Source of the DNA: Cochliopodium minus
Taxonomy: Eukaryota > Discosea > Himatismenida > Cochliopodiidae
Direction of reading: 5' to 3'
Length of the DNA stretch: 64,000 nucleotides
Assembly: GCA_024220525.1 (NCBI GenBank)
Contig: JAMYWO010000003.1
Coordinates: 332,658-396,657 of the forward strand
The position numbers and the translations under genes are program-made. The notes under the pieces are model-generated. The model was not told the origin of the DNA and searched no databases. It was given only the letters and a program-made list of their open reading frames with translations. This document shows positions 46,501 to 57,431 of the stretch, one piece after another. Position 1 is the first letter of the stretch. Each line of letters opens with the position of its first letter.

Positions 46501-49500
46501 TATACCAAACTTTAATAATAATAATAATAGTAATAGTAATAGTAATAGTAATAGTAATAGTAATAGTAATATACCTAACTTTAACAATAGTAATAGTAAC
46601 AGTAACATACCTAACTTTAACAATAATGGTAGTAACAATAACAATAATAAAAAGAATGGGATGAATGGAGTGAATGTAGGGAATAAAGGAAATATAACAA
46701 ATTATTACAGTGGGTATGATCCTAGTTTTTATCAAAATTTTCAACAAAATTCTTTTTTAAACTCTTATAATGTTGATGACCCCAATCCTCTTCCTTTCAA
46801 TAAAACTAACAATAACATTGACAGTTACAATAACAATAACTATAATAACAATGATAATAATACTAACAAAAATAACAGTTATAATAGTAATAACAATACA
46901 TTCAATAATTATGTTATCAGTAACAACTTGAATAATCTCATTAACAATAAAAACAACAAAACAACTAATAACAATGAGAACAACAATGATTTTATTTTTA
47001 TTAATGACACAAATAATAATAAGAAAAATAATGACTTTATTTTTAATAAGAAAGACAATATAATAACAAGCGAAAAAGAAAAGGATGACAGTAATGAGAA
47101 AAAAAATATTTTTGATATGAGCAAATTGAAATTGGACACCAGTGATGAAAAAATCAACTATAGCAATACCAACAAGAGCAATACTCCCAACAATAATAAT
47201 AACAGCAATAATAATATAAACAATTCTTTTTCTTCCAGTAGTAATAACATTAGCTTTAACAGTAGTAACGGTTTTGTCCATAACAATCTTAATAACAAAA
47301 ATAACGATAATAATAACAGTAATAACAACAATAATAATAACAAAGTGAATAAAAGAAAAAGTAATGAAAACGTAGATTTTACAGAAGGAATGAGTATAAT
47401 TACTCTCGACAATTCCAACACTAATATGAATAGTAATAGAAAAGTGAATATAGAAGATCCTCTTTCTAACAGAAAAGTAACAAAAATAATGAAAATGGAT
47501 TGTGAAAACACTAACAGTAACAGTGACATTAGCCTCAATAAAACAAGTCTCAACAACATCAATGCAAACAATCTGAATGTTAACAATAGCAATAGTTATA
47601 ATAACAACAGTAATAACTCTTCCATCGTTAATAACAACACAATGAACAATAATGAGTTAAAACAATCAAAGTCTACTGTAGGAGTTACCAATTTTGGTGA
47701 ACTTGTTGAAAGTTTAAAGTCCAATTTCTACATTCCTTCAAAAACTCCCCAAAAAAATCAAGGTTCTTTTTTTTTTTGAATTATTTTATTTGTTTTTTTT
47801 CTTATTTCTTAATTAGTTTACTATGAGAAGAAAAGGGAGGAAATAAAAGATAAAATCAATTCTTTCAAAAATAATCTCCTCATCAAAAGAATGGATACCA
47901 TCAATGCTGTTCAAAAGAGCAAATCTCCTGAATTACCAGAAGATTACAACTATTCTCTTAGGTTTTGGAACTCTTATTTGAAATTTACAAAGAGTATTTC
48001 TTTTTATTTTCTTTTTAATTTTTTTTTTTATTCTTTTAATTAATTAATTATGAATAGAAAAAACATCAATTGCATCTTCTGTTAACTCGGGTGACTCAGT
48101 AGCAAAGAAAGAAACTAATCCTCAGAGTGGTCAAATACCAAATTTTCTCTTACCATCTAACACAAGCAGTAATTCCGTTAACATAAACAATAACATGGGA
48201 AACATTGGTAATATGGTTAAAAATCAATTAACATCATTTAATGTCTCTCCAAACCCTTCCATTAATTCTCCTTCTCCCAATTCTCCTCATAATCATCTTC
48301 CTTCTTCTTTGGCAACGAATATGGGATATTCTTTTAATGGAAATTCTTCTCCTTCTTCCTTCCCTTTCTCTTCTCCTAATTTTTTAAACTCAAATAACAA
48401 CATTATGCCTAATTCTACGGTTACCAATCTCAATTCCAATTCTATTTCTTCCATCCCCAATTTTAGTTCTTCTTCTAACATTCCAAATCTGGGAAATTTA
48501 ACATCTACTTCCAACATTCCCAATTTAAGTAATCTTGGTTCTTCTAACATACTTAATATGAATAATCTTACATCTTCTTCAAACATTCCTAATATGGGTA
48601 ACACAAGTCTCAATTTGAGTTCAATGAAAACACCTTCCAATTCAAGTTTCCAAACACCCAATCCCATGTTGTCTTCTTTGTTCCCTTTTTCATCTTCTTC
48701 ATTGGTATCATCCAACAACTCAAACTTTTCTCCAAGCATCAGTCCGAGTGATTTAATTTTAAACAATTCAAATCTCCAAAACGATGGTTCTTTCATTTCT
48801 TCTGGCAATTTTTCTGAAATTAATTCCCCTGTTCTCATAAACAAATCCTCGGATAATAAACAACAAAAAAGTAATAACAATAACAATAAAAACTCTATCA
48901 ACACATCTACAATCAATAAACCGAAATTGGGAATGAATATACCGAATATTTCTCCTCGTACAGAATTATCTGGATCTGGTTCTAAAATTCCGATCATTTC
49001 TTCCTCTCCCCATCAATCTTCTTCTCCTAACTTACCCTCCCCACAAATTCCTTCATTCCAAGTACCAACTTTTTCTGATTCAGAGATCTATCAACCATCC
49101 AATCAGCTTCTTAACCTTTTTGATGAAAAAGGTATTGATCCCAATTTCCTTCCTATTAATCCTCAATCAATACCATCTAATTCTACTTTGTCATCTCCTC
49201 ATAAGCCCAGTGCCTCTAACAAGTAAAAAAAAAATTTTAAATACAATTTTAAAACTTTTAATGATTCTTTTAATTTTTAAAAATATTAGCTCCATCTTGT
49301 CTTCTTTGTCAGAACCTGAAATTCTTGATTTTTCTCTTCCATCTTTTGATTCAGATTTGTTTGGTGATAACAATTCTTTTTCTTTTGATAATCAGATTTC
49401 TCAACATCAATCTGATTTATCACAAAATGAAAAGTGTTACATTTGTTATGTTCCTTATGTAAAATCTAACACTGTTCCCACTAAACTTAGATGTTGTAAT

Positions 49501-49578
49501 CACTCCATTTGTAAAGATTGCTTGTCTAATTTGGAGAAGAAGGAATGCCCTTTTTGTAGATCAATAGACATTTTTTGA
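43550..49578 (+). CDS. Giant Asn-rich protein with repeated IPNI/IPEI motifs and a C-terminal RING finger
   Basis: Four exons (43550-47762, 47817-47993, 48058-49222, 49290-49578) sum to 1947 residues. The only recognisable domain is the last 50 residues, a C3HC4-type RING: CYICYVPYVKSN, then CCNHSICKDCLSNL and CPFCRS, suggesting an E3 ubiquitin ligase. The rest is disordered and built around a short motif, [N/S/R/I]-I-P-[N/E/D]-[I/L/F/M], that recurs several dozen times between Asn/Ser tracts (NIPNIHPQ, LIPEIGSP, NIPDIDLF, NIPNLGFN, PIPDINDL, NIPNMGNT). A more folded patch lies in exon 2 (VYYEKKREEIKDKINSFKNN, SLRFWNSYLKFTK). Three exons keep the motif, so it is not one local duplication. The first ATG (MHSEMEINLDIFGDD) was chosen; the next Met, four codons on, is equally possible. 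Confidence 0.85.
45560..45700 (+). repeat. Poly-Asn codon tract (AAT/AAC with regular AGT)
   Basis: A tract of more than 40 residues of Asn interrupted by single Ser at regular spacing, in the RING protein gene. Likely length-variable. Confidence 0.9.
46357..46640 (+). repeat. Tandem IPNFNNSNSNSN units
   Basis: Three long copies of about 110 bp, each holding the phrase IPNFNNSNSNSNIPNFNNN followed by an (AAT AGT)n dipeptide tract. The conserved IPNF phrases survive while the tract length differs between copies. Confidence 0.88.
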
Positions 49579-49780
49579 ATTTTTCCACCTTTTTTTTTCA
49601 AAAAAATATATATTTTTTATTGTTTTATTGTAAATAAATAATTTTTAACTTTTCAATTATCCTTTTTTTTAAAAAAAATTAAAATCAATGTTTTTTGTTA
49701 TATACTTGAATTGTTGAAATAAGAAATGGTATTTTCATTCCCAAAATGTTAAAATTTCAAAAAAAAAAAAAAAAAAAATA

Positions 49781-51183
49781 ATGGGAATCCCTTCTTCAAA
49801 AATATTTGAAAAAGATAAAGAAAATTTGATAAAGAGCATTCAAAAATTGAATGATTTGAATAAACAAAATAAAGAAGGAGAAACCTATTTGCATTTGGCT
49901 TTAAAACATCCCAAATTGGACTTTGAAATAATTAGATTGTTGGTTGAAAAAAAGGCTGATCCAAATTTAAAGGATGAAAAAGAAAATGCACCAATTCATC
50001 ATTGTGATACACTCGAGAAATTAAAGTTATTAATCGAATACAAAGCAGATCCTAATATCTTCAATACAAAAAACACGATATTACATTATCATTGCAAATC
50101 GAATAATTTAAAAGAAATTGAATTTCTACTCTCAAGCAAAGCAAACATTAATCTGACCGAAAAATATATCGATCAATCTCCTCTTCATCTAGCGTGTCTG
50201 AGTTATGACAATGAAAAAGAAGAAATAATTAAAATTTTAGTAGAAAAAAAATCAGATATAAATGCACTTTGTTCCGTATTCCAATCATTTTTTTTTTTTA
50301 TTTTTTTTAATTATTAAAAATAAATAGGAATATTGCACTCCTCTTCATGGTTTATTACAAAGAAAAAACAAAAAAATAAGTAAAGAGATACTATTGTTAT
50401 TTCTTGAAAACAAAGCAGACATAAATTTTAAAAATAGTTTTTTTATTTCCCCTTTTTACTCTTATTTAAGCATGAAAGAATTGAACAGTGATGTCTTTCA
50501 AGAAATGATACCCTTTGAAAATAGCATATACGAAGAATCAACACTACACGATACTCCTTTAATTTTACTTTCAAAAAATAAAACATCCACCCCCCTTATG
50601 TTCTCTCTAATGTTAAAAAATCAACATGATCTTTCCACATCAAATTACAGAAAAAAAAATGCCCTGCACATCGTTGTTGAATACAATCGTTATGATCTTA
50701 CTCATTTCTTACTATGGTACCTTTATAATGTTCTCTCTCCCAAAAAAACTAAAAATCAAATCTTAATTGGTATGATACCCATTCATTTTAATTTTAATTT
50801 TTTAATTTTAATTTTTATTAATTAATTTTTATTAATTTAATTTAATTTTTATTTAAACAGAAGAGGACAAAGAATCAAAAAAGTTAAAAATTTTAAATTT
50901 AAAAAATTCACAAAATATGACTCCTTTTGAAATTGCTGAAAAAAAAAACTTTAAACTTATTTCTCTGTTATTCAATTCTTTTGAAGAAAATAGAAAAACT
51001 CCTTTTTGGAAACCTCACTTACATTCTTTTTTCACAGAAGAAATAAAAGCTATAGTTTTTTCAATTGTTTCTTCTTTTCACCTTAAATTCAAAAAGTTTC
51101 CTAAACCCATCATTCATATCATAATTAATCTTTCATTCATTGATCTTCTCATTTATAATTCCGACTTTTATAAATTAAATTAA
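49781..51183 (+). CDS. Ankyrin-repeat protein with possible N-myristoylation signal
   Basis: Three exons (49781-50275, 50328-50769, 50861-51183) give 419 residues. Ankyrin repeats include ETYLHLALKHPKLDFEIIRL, LVEKKADPNLKD, KLLIEYKADPNIF, EIEFLLSSKANINL, SPLHLACLSYDN and IIKILVEKKSDINALC, then a divergent stretch (TPLHGLLQRKNK, LLLFLENKADINFKN, KNALHIVVEYNRYDLTHFLL) and TPFEIAEKKNFKL. The N-terminus MGIPSSKIF fits an N-myristoylation site (Gly2, Ser6). The C-terminus (PKPIIHIIINLSFIDLL) is hydrophobic. The oligo-A run of about 18 before the ATG is among the longest in the window. Function unknown. Confidence 0.88.
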
Positions 51184-51212
51184 ATTTTGTTTTTTTTTTA
51201 TCTAAACTCTTT

Positions 51213-51493
51213 TTAATTTTGGTAAATAATTTTGTTGATTATTTTCTCAAATTCTTGAATGTTTTCTAATCTGCATTCTTTTTGATCAAGAAGACCTTTG
51301 GATATTGATTTACCTCCACCCTTAGGTCATTTTGGTTTCAAATAAGAGTTAATGTTTAAAAAATTTGATAATTCACCTCTGTTTCCTTGCACATATAAAA
51401 TACAATATTTTTGATTCTTAAATATAATTTTTCATATTCCAGTTTTGAGACTTGTTTATCATTTATAAAATAGCTTGTATTTTTCTCTTCCAT
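51213..51493 (-). CDS. 74-residue protein of unknown function, one intron
   Basis: Exon 1 is 51493-51377 (MEEKNTSYFINDKQVSKLEY then EKLYLRIKNIVFYMCKETE) and exon 2 is 51320-51213 (GGGKSISKGLLDQKECRLEN then IQEFEKIINKIIYQN). Both join in phase 0 across a 56-bp GT-AG intron; the start is preceded by A8 and lies head-to-head with PEX22. The product is soluble, charged, with one Cys in each exon. I do not recognise a family. Clean splice phase and typical start context are the evidence that it is real. Confidence 0.6.
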
Positions 51494-51600
51494 TTTTTTT
51501 TCTATAAATTAATTGAAATTTACTGAAACCAAAAATGATAACAATCAAAGACAATATGAAAAAGGACAAATATTAATCCCAAAAAAAAAAAAAAAAAAAA
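51494..51600. promoter_or_regulatory. Divergent promoter region (107 bp)
   Basis: Separates the start codons of the 74-residue protein and PEX22. Each ATG is abutted by homopolymer A on its own strand (A8 and A19). Confidence 0.35.
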
Positions 51601-52343
51601 ATGGGAAAGATAATTTCATTGAGATTATTATTTTACTTTTTTGGTGTTGGATTCATATTTTGGATAATAAGAAGATTTAGATTCAGGATTAATACATTAA
51701 GAAATCAAAGAATTAGAAATAGAGAGCAAAATATTCACCAAATAGAAGAAAGAACAAATAACTCTATTCTCAACAATTCCAGCATCAACAATAACAATAT
51801 AATAATACAAAATACTCTATCTGAAAAAAAACCATTGACATTCCACAATCATTTAATAACAATAATTTCAAATAAAGTAAAAATGTTCTTTTCTCATCTT
51901 TTCAACTCTTATTTTATAATTAATTTATAAAGTTTATCTTTTTTAATAAAGATGGAGAGTATAGATTTTCAAAAGAAGGATTTATTTGCCTCAAAAAAAT
52001 CTCTCAAAAATTCAAAAATGTAATTTTAATAACAAAAGTTGAAGATGAAAAAGAAAAAGAAAAACTAAAAAAACAAATTCTTTTGCACAAAGAAGATTTC
52101 TCAATAGAAAATTCTTTGAGTGAAGAAAATTTACTGTTTTGTACCACAAAAGAAGGACCAATGCATATGATAAGACAGTTAGATCCTTCTTTGCACATAG
52201 AAACAAGTTTTAGTAGAATGAATCTTTTGTTTGAACACTTTTCTAACATTGCTTTTCTGTCACTTTCTAAAAAATATGAAAATTTTCCCAAAAACATTTC
52301 TTGTTATCATTCTCTTGATCATTTTTCTCCTCTTTTTGATTGA
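51601..52343 (+). CDS. PEX22: PEX22-like peroxisomal membrane protein
   Basis: Two exons (51601-51876 and 51933-52343) give 228 residues. PEX22 anchors the ubiquitin-conjugating enzyme PEX4 on the peroxisome for receptor recycling. Residues 1-22 are one transmembrane segment (LRLLFYFFGVGFIFWII) followed by Arg-rich sequence, as in PEX22, then an Asn-rich linker. The soluble domain carries the most conserved PEX22 phrase, LLFCTTKEGPMHMIRQLDPS followed by LHIET; plant PEX22 reads VLFCST, VRQLEPDWHIDT. Before it, FKNVILITKVEDEKEKEKLK matches the Rossmann-like strand. An alternative acceptor at 51950-51951 would give a stop, so 51931-51932 was chosen. Plant-type PEX22 outside plants is notable. 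Confidence 0.82.
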
Positions 52344-52540
52344 TTAAATTTATTTTTTTACATAAACTTTTTCTTTCTTTTTTTATCTCAAGATCAAAGA
52401 ATTAAAAGTTGATGAAAAAAATTTTTTAGAATCTTTTAATATTTTCAAATCATCTAGTCAATCCTCCCTTCTGAATAAAGATCAAAATTAAAAAAATAAA
52501 AAAAAATTGAAAGATTGAAATAAATCATTAAAACATACAA

Positions 52541-53677
52541 ATGTCAAATATAGAATGGGAAGATTTAAATTTCAACAAATTTGTAATGTATGGAGCTATT
52601 GCGAGTGGTTCTCTCCAATTTGTTTCTTATCCTGCAGATGTGCTCAAAACACGTTTACAAATACAACAAGCAAGGGTAAAATAAAAGCAATTAACATGTT
52701 GGGAATAAAAAATTAAACAGAAAAAAAGATATCACCCAAAAAATTCAAACAAAATTAAAATTTCAGTCCATTTTATATAATGTTAGCTGGATACGAGTTC
52801 GATGCACGTTTATAAGAATACTTTTGATGCTATATCTAAAATAAAACATCATGAAGGGCTCAGAGGATTTTATAAGGGATATGGAATTCAATTGTTTGCA
52901 ATGGTAAAATCTCTTTTTTCTTTTTCAAACAAAAATAAAACATTTCACAACCAAAACATTCAACATCCTGAATTTACCTCCTCTCAACAAAAATATAAAG
53001 GTACCAACTGTATTGGTATATTTTGGTTCTTATGAATATTCCAAATATTTATTAAAAGATCTTTTCTTCTCTGGAAACAATGAAAAATCTTACATGGGTG
53101 TTGGTGCTGTTAATTTTTTAGCAGGTGCTATAGCCGAAATAACTTCAAGTAAATAATTTAAAATAAAATAAAAATATATAAAAAAAAAAATTTTGAAAAA
53201 ATAAAAAAATATGTAAAAATAAAACTATGTAAAAATAAAAAAATAAATAAATTAAAAAACATTTTATTTTTTAGCTGTTATTTGGTTACCTTTTGAAATT
53301 GTCTCCCAAAAAATGCAGATACAAGGTTTTTTTTTAAAAAAAAATATTAATTTCAGAGATTAAAAGAAATATTAATTAAATAATTAAATAAATTATTAAT
53401 TAATATTTCAGAGATTAAAAGAAATATTAATTAAATAATTAAATAAATTATTAATTAAATAATTAGATAAATTATTTTTAAAATTATTAATTAAATAAAT
53501 GAAAAAAAGGACCATTAAAAGAAAAGAAATTCAAAAATTCATTAGAATGTGCTAGAGAAACATTTCGTAATGAAGGTATCAAAGGTTTTTACAGAGGAAG
53601 TGGTGCCACCTTTTTGACAGTTGTAATTTCAAAAAAAAATGAAAATAAAATAAAAATAAAATAAAAAATAAAAATAA

Positions 53678-53708
<31 letters not shown>

Positions 53709-54906
53709 TAAAAATAAAAATAAAAATAAAAATGGAATTATTATTCTTAATTTAAAATTTTAATGGAAAATATTTATTAAAATAAAATTAATATTTATGG
53801 ATAAATAAATGTGTATGTCATAATAAAATTAATAATTATTTTGTCTGTTAGAAGACTATCAGAGAAAATACTTTATAAAAATTTAAAATTATCTTTAAAA
53901 AGGTTCCTAGTGGTAGTGTTTCTTGGGCGTAATTTTTTAAAAAATAATATTTATTTATTTAATTATTTATTTATTTAAAAAAGAAAATAAAATAATCATT
54001 TTCATTTTTATTTTTATTTTTATTAATAAAAAAGAACATATGAAATTTTGAAAAAATGGATTTCAAAATATTTTTCAGAGAAAGAAGAAGAAAGAAGTAT
54101 TTTACAAGAAAATGTCATTCATATGTTTGCTGGTATTTTTTTCTTTTAAAATATAAAAAAAAATTCATATTATACAAAAAACTTATCATACAAATACAAA
54201 CTTTATTATACAAATAAATTATCATACAAATAACTTATTATACAAATAAATTATTATACAAATAACTTATTATACAAATACAAACTTTATTTTTTTTTTT
54301 TGAACATTTTTTATCTAATTTTCTACCAAAAAATAAAAAAAACAATAGGAGCAGGTATTTTTCCTTTCAAATTTTTTTAATTCCATCTAAAATAAATAAA
54401 AATATAACTTTAATTAATAAAATACAAATAAATGAAATTATAAAACAAATAAAGTTAAAATGAGGATTTAAATAAAATAAATAGGAGCGGGGTTTTTTCA
54501 TTCAATAGTTGCAAATCCTTTTGACATTGCAAAAACAAGATTACAAGTTCAATACTCCTCTTTTACCTCTCACCCTCTCTCTACTAATAACATCCCTTCT
54601 AATAACATCCCTTCTAATAATATCCCTTCTAATAATATCCCTTCTAATAACATCCCTTCTAATAACAATTTCTCTTCTTTAAATGTAAATAATAAAATAA
54701 ATAGCAATAATAGCAATAATAACAATAATAACAAAAATAATAAAGTGATGTACAAAAATACAATGGATGTGATGAAAGCAATATTGAAAGAAGAGGGGAT
54801 GGCTGGTTTTAAAAAAGGATTATTTCCCATGATGATGAGAGAAATCCCTATTTGTGCTATTTCTTATACTGTTTATGAAACTATCAAATCTTTGGCTAAA
54901 TTTTGA
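52541..54906 (+). CDS. Mitochondrial carrier (SLC25 family, SLC25A44-like)
   Basis: Nine exons (52541-52675, 52787-52903, 53001-53148, 53275-53325, 53510-53622, 53903-53928, 54035-54132, 54349-54354, 54485-54906) sum to 371 residues. Three carrier repeats are visible: YPADVLKTRLQIQQAR with GLRGFYKGYGIQLFAM; LPFEIVSQKMQIQ with GIKGFYRGSGATFLTVVPSG; and NPFDIAKTRLQVQ with GMAGFKKGLFPMMMREIP. These transport small metabolites across the inner mitochondrial membrane. The second-repeat signature P-x-E-x-V-x-Q is of the kind seen in SLC25A44 (branched-chain amino-acid carrier), so the substrate is only a guess. Exon 8 is a 6-nt microexon (GAGCAG). The third repeat has a 50-residue Asn-rich insertion in its matrix loop, including five NNIPS repeats. 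Confidence 0.92.
53636..53732. repeat. (AAAATA)-type microsatellite in a carrier intron
   Basis: Run of AAAAT/AAAATA units inside the intron between exons 5 and 6. Low complexity and probably unstable. Confidence 0.85.
54170..54292. repeat. Imperfect tandem repeat TTATACAAATAAA in a carrier intron
   Basis: About six copies of an approximately 20-bp unit (ATTATACAAATAAATT / ATCATACAAATAACTT) in the intron before the 6-nt exon. Confidence 0.8.
54586..54660 (+). repeat. 15-bp tandem repeat encoding NNIPS, five copies
   Basis: Five perfect-length units of AATAA[CT]ATCCCTTCT within the third carrier repeat. Frame is preserved. Confidence 0.95.
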
Positions 54907-55131
54907 GTTTTATTATCTAAAAAACACATCAATTGGGATCAGACCCCATTCTTTAATTAATTTATTAAAATATAATTTATTTATAAAAAGAAAATTTTGG
55001 CGCCATTTATTAAAAATTTTATTTAAAAGATATGAACTATATCTATCCCACAATACTCAGATGGAAGATATTAATTGATTTTGAAATGGATTCCCTTTTG
55101 TTTTTTTGAAATAATTTTTAAAAAAAAAAAA

Positions 55132-57386
55132 ATGAAGGATGAAGATCTGATAGGAATAAAATTCTACAAAAAAAGAGAAGAACCAAAGGATAGTGCTATC
55201 AATAAATTACTAAAGAATTACTTTGGAAACCTAAAGAAGGTTGATAAAAACATAAAGGAAGGAAAATCGATGATGGTAGAAATTAAAAAAGAAATAGAAT
55301 CCTTCCATTACAATAATGATCCAGAGATTGATTATATCCCCACCCTCATTTTACAAGGATCAAATCTCATCAATAAAAAACAACTCTTCTTTGATGATTT
55401 CTATAAAATGCTCTCATCCGAACCCCACCTCATTCCGATCTTTTTTGATTCTCAATTTGTAACTACTTCTTCTATTATGGAAAAAATATGCCTCACCCTT
55501 GATCCTCATTTGGTAATTAATTTTCTTCTCCTAAAAATATTATTTTCCAATCCCCTCCTCCTTCTAAATTCAATTTTGTCCCTATTTTTCATTTCTTTTT
55601 TTTTTATTTCTTTCAATAAATTAATATTTTAATTTATAATTTATTCTATTTAATTATTTAATATTTTAAATTTAAGGAAACTTCATTGTGTGATATGAAC
55701 CAGATCAAAGAAAGTTATGAAAAAAACATTCTAAAATATAATCAAAACCTTGATGATGAAAGAGGGGATGAACTTTACAAAAATAATTTCAATGAAAGTT
55801 CAAATTACAAAAACAATGAAAAAGATAATATAGATGAAGAAATTGAAATAAATTTAAATGACAGTTTGAATCATGACAGTGATGATAACAATGAAAATAA
55901 TAATAGCAATAATAATAATAAGAACAATAATAATAATAATAATAATAATATTAATAACAATAATAAAAATAATATTAATAACAATATTAATAATAATAAT
56001 ATTAATAACAATAATAAAAATAATAATAATGATAATAATGACAATTTTAATGAACTAGATGAATTTTTGAAAGAAAAAGAGAAAGAGATAGAAGAGATAG
56101 AAGAAAAGGAAAGGGAGGGGAAGGAGGAGAAGGGAAAGGAGGGGAAAAGAAAAAAAAGAAAAGAAAAAACAATTATTCTTCTTTTTCAAGATTTTGAAAA
56201 AATGACCAAATCCACCCTTCAGTCTCTCCTCTCCGTCTTGCTTTCCCTCCTCAAACTTTCCCCTCTCTCTTCCCCCTCCCCTCCTCTTGATAAGCCCCCT
56301 CCTCCTATCCTTCCTCCTATACCCCCTCCTATCCTGGAGAAGAGTAATATTGTAAAGAAGAATAGTATCAAAGTAGATAAGAACAGTATTAAAGTAGAGA
56401 AGAATAATTTTGTAAAGGAGAATAGTATCAAAGTAGATAAGAACAGTATTAAAGTAGATAAGAATAGTATCAAAGTAGATAAGAACAGTATTAAAGTAGA
56501 TAAGAACAGTATCAAAGTAGATAAGAATAGTAACAAAGTAGATAAGAACAGTATTAAAGTAGATAAGAACAGTATCAAAGTAGATAAGAATAGTAACAAA
56601 GTAGATAAGAATGATATCAAAGTAGAGAAGAATGGGATTGTGGTGGAGAAAGGAAAGATAAAGGTGGTGATAATGTTGAACATATTCACACAATGTTTGG
56701 TGACAGAGATGATACCTAGGTCATATTTATCTTATCTTTCTTTCAAACTTTTCCTTTTTTCTTCCTCTTCTCAGTACTTTTCTTCTTTCTTTCAATCTGT
56801 ACCTCTTTCAATTAAAAAAAAATTCATTTATTTACTTAAAAATTATCAATTTAATTATTTACTTAACAATTATTTTATTATTTACTTAATTAACATTTAT
56901 TTATTTTATTATTTAATTTTATTATTTAAATATTTATTAATTTTATTAAATATTTATTATTATTTTTATTAAAAATTTATGTATTTTAATAATATTCTTT
57001 ATTTTTACTTATGTATTTAATGTATTTACTTATTTTTTTTTGTTTTGAAACAAAAAGGTGATTATAGAAAAGAAAAAGGTAAATTTGAATTTTTCATATG
57101 AAGTGTTGGAGTACATAACAAAAGTGTACAAACTAATTGATTTTTCCACTCAAAATTTCACAAACTCTCTTCAATTTTTGATTACAACTCATTTCTTCAA
57201 CTCCAAAATTCGCCCCCTCCTCTTCCTCTCCTCTTTTCTCCTCTCTCCCCCCCTTCCCCCTTCTTCTTCTTCTTCTTCTATTGATAACAATACAAATAAT
57301 AATTACTTTATTAACGACATTTTGAATAATAACAATAATAATAATAATAATAATATGATTATTAATAATAATAATAATAACAATAA

Positions 57387-57431
<45 letters not shown>

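Noticed and set aside
45965-46747. Long minus-strand frame rich in Ile/Thr/Val
   Set aside because: Antisense to the Asn/Ser repeats of the RING protein; no conserved domain and no sensible start.
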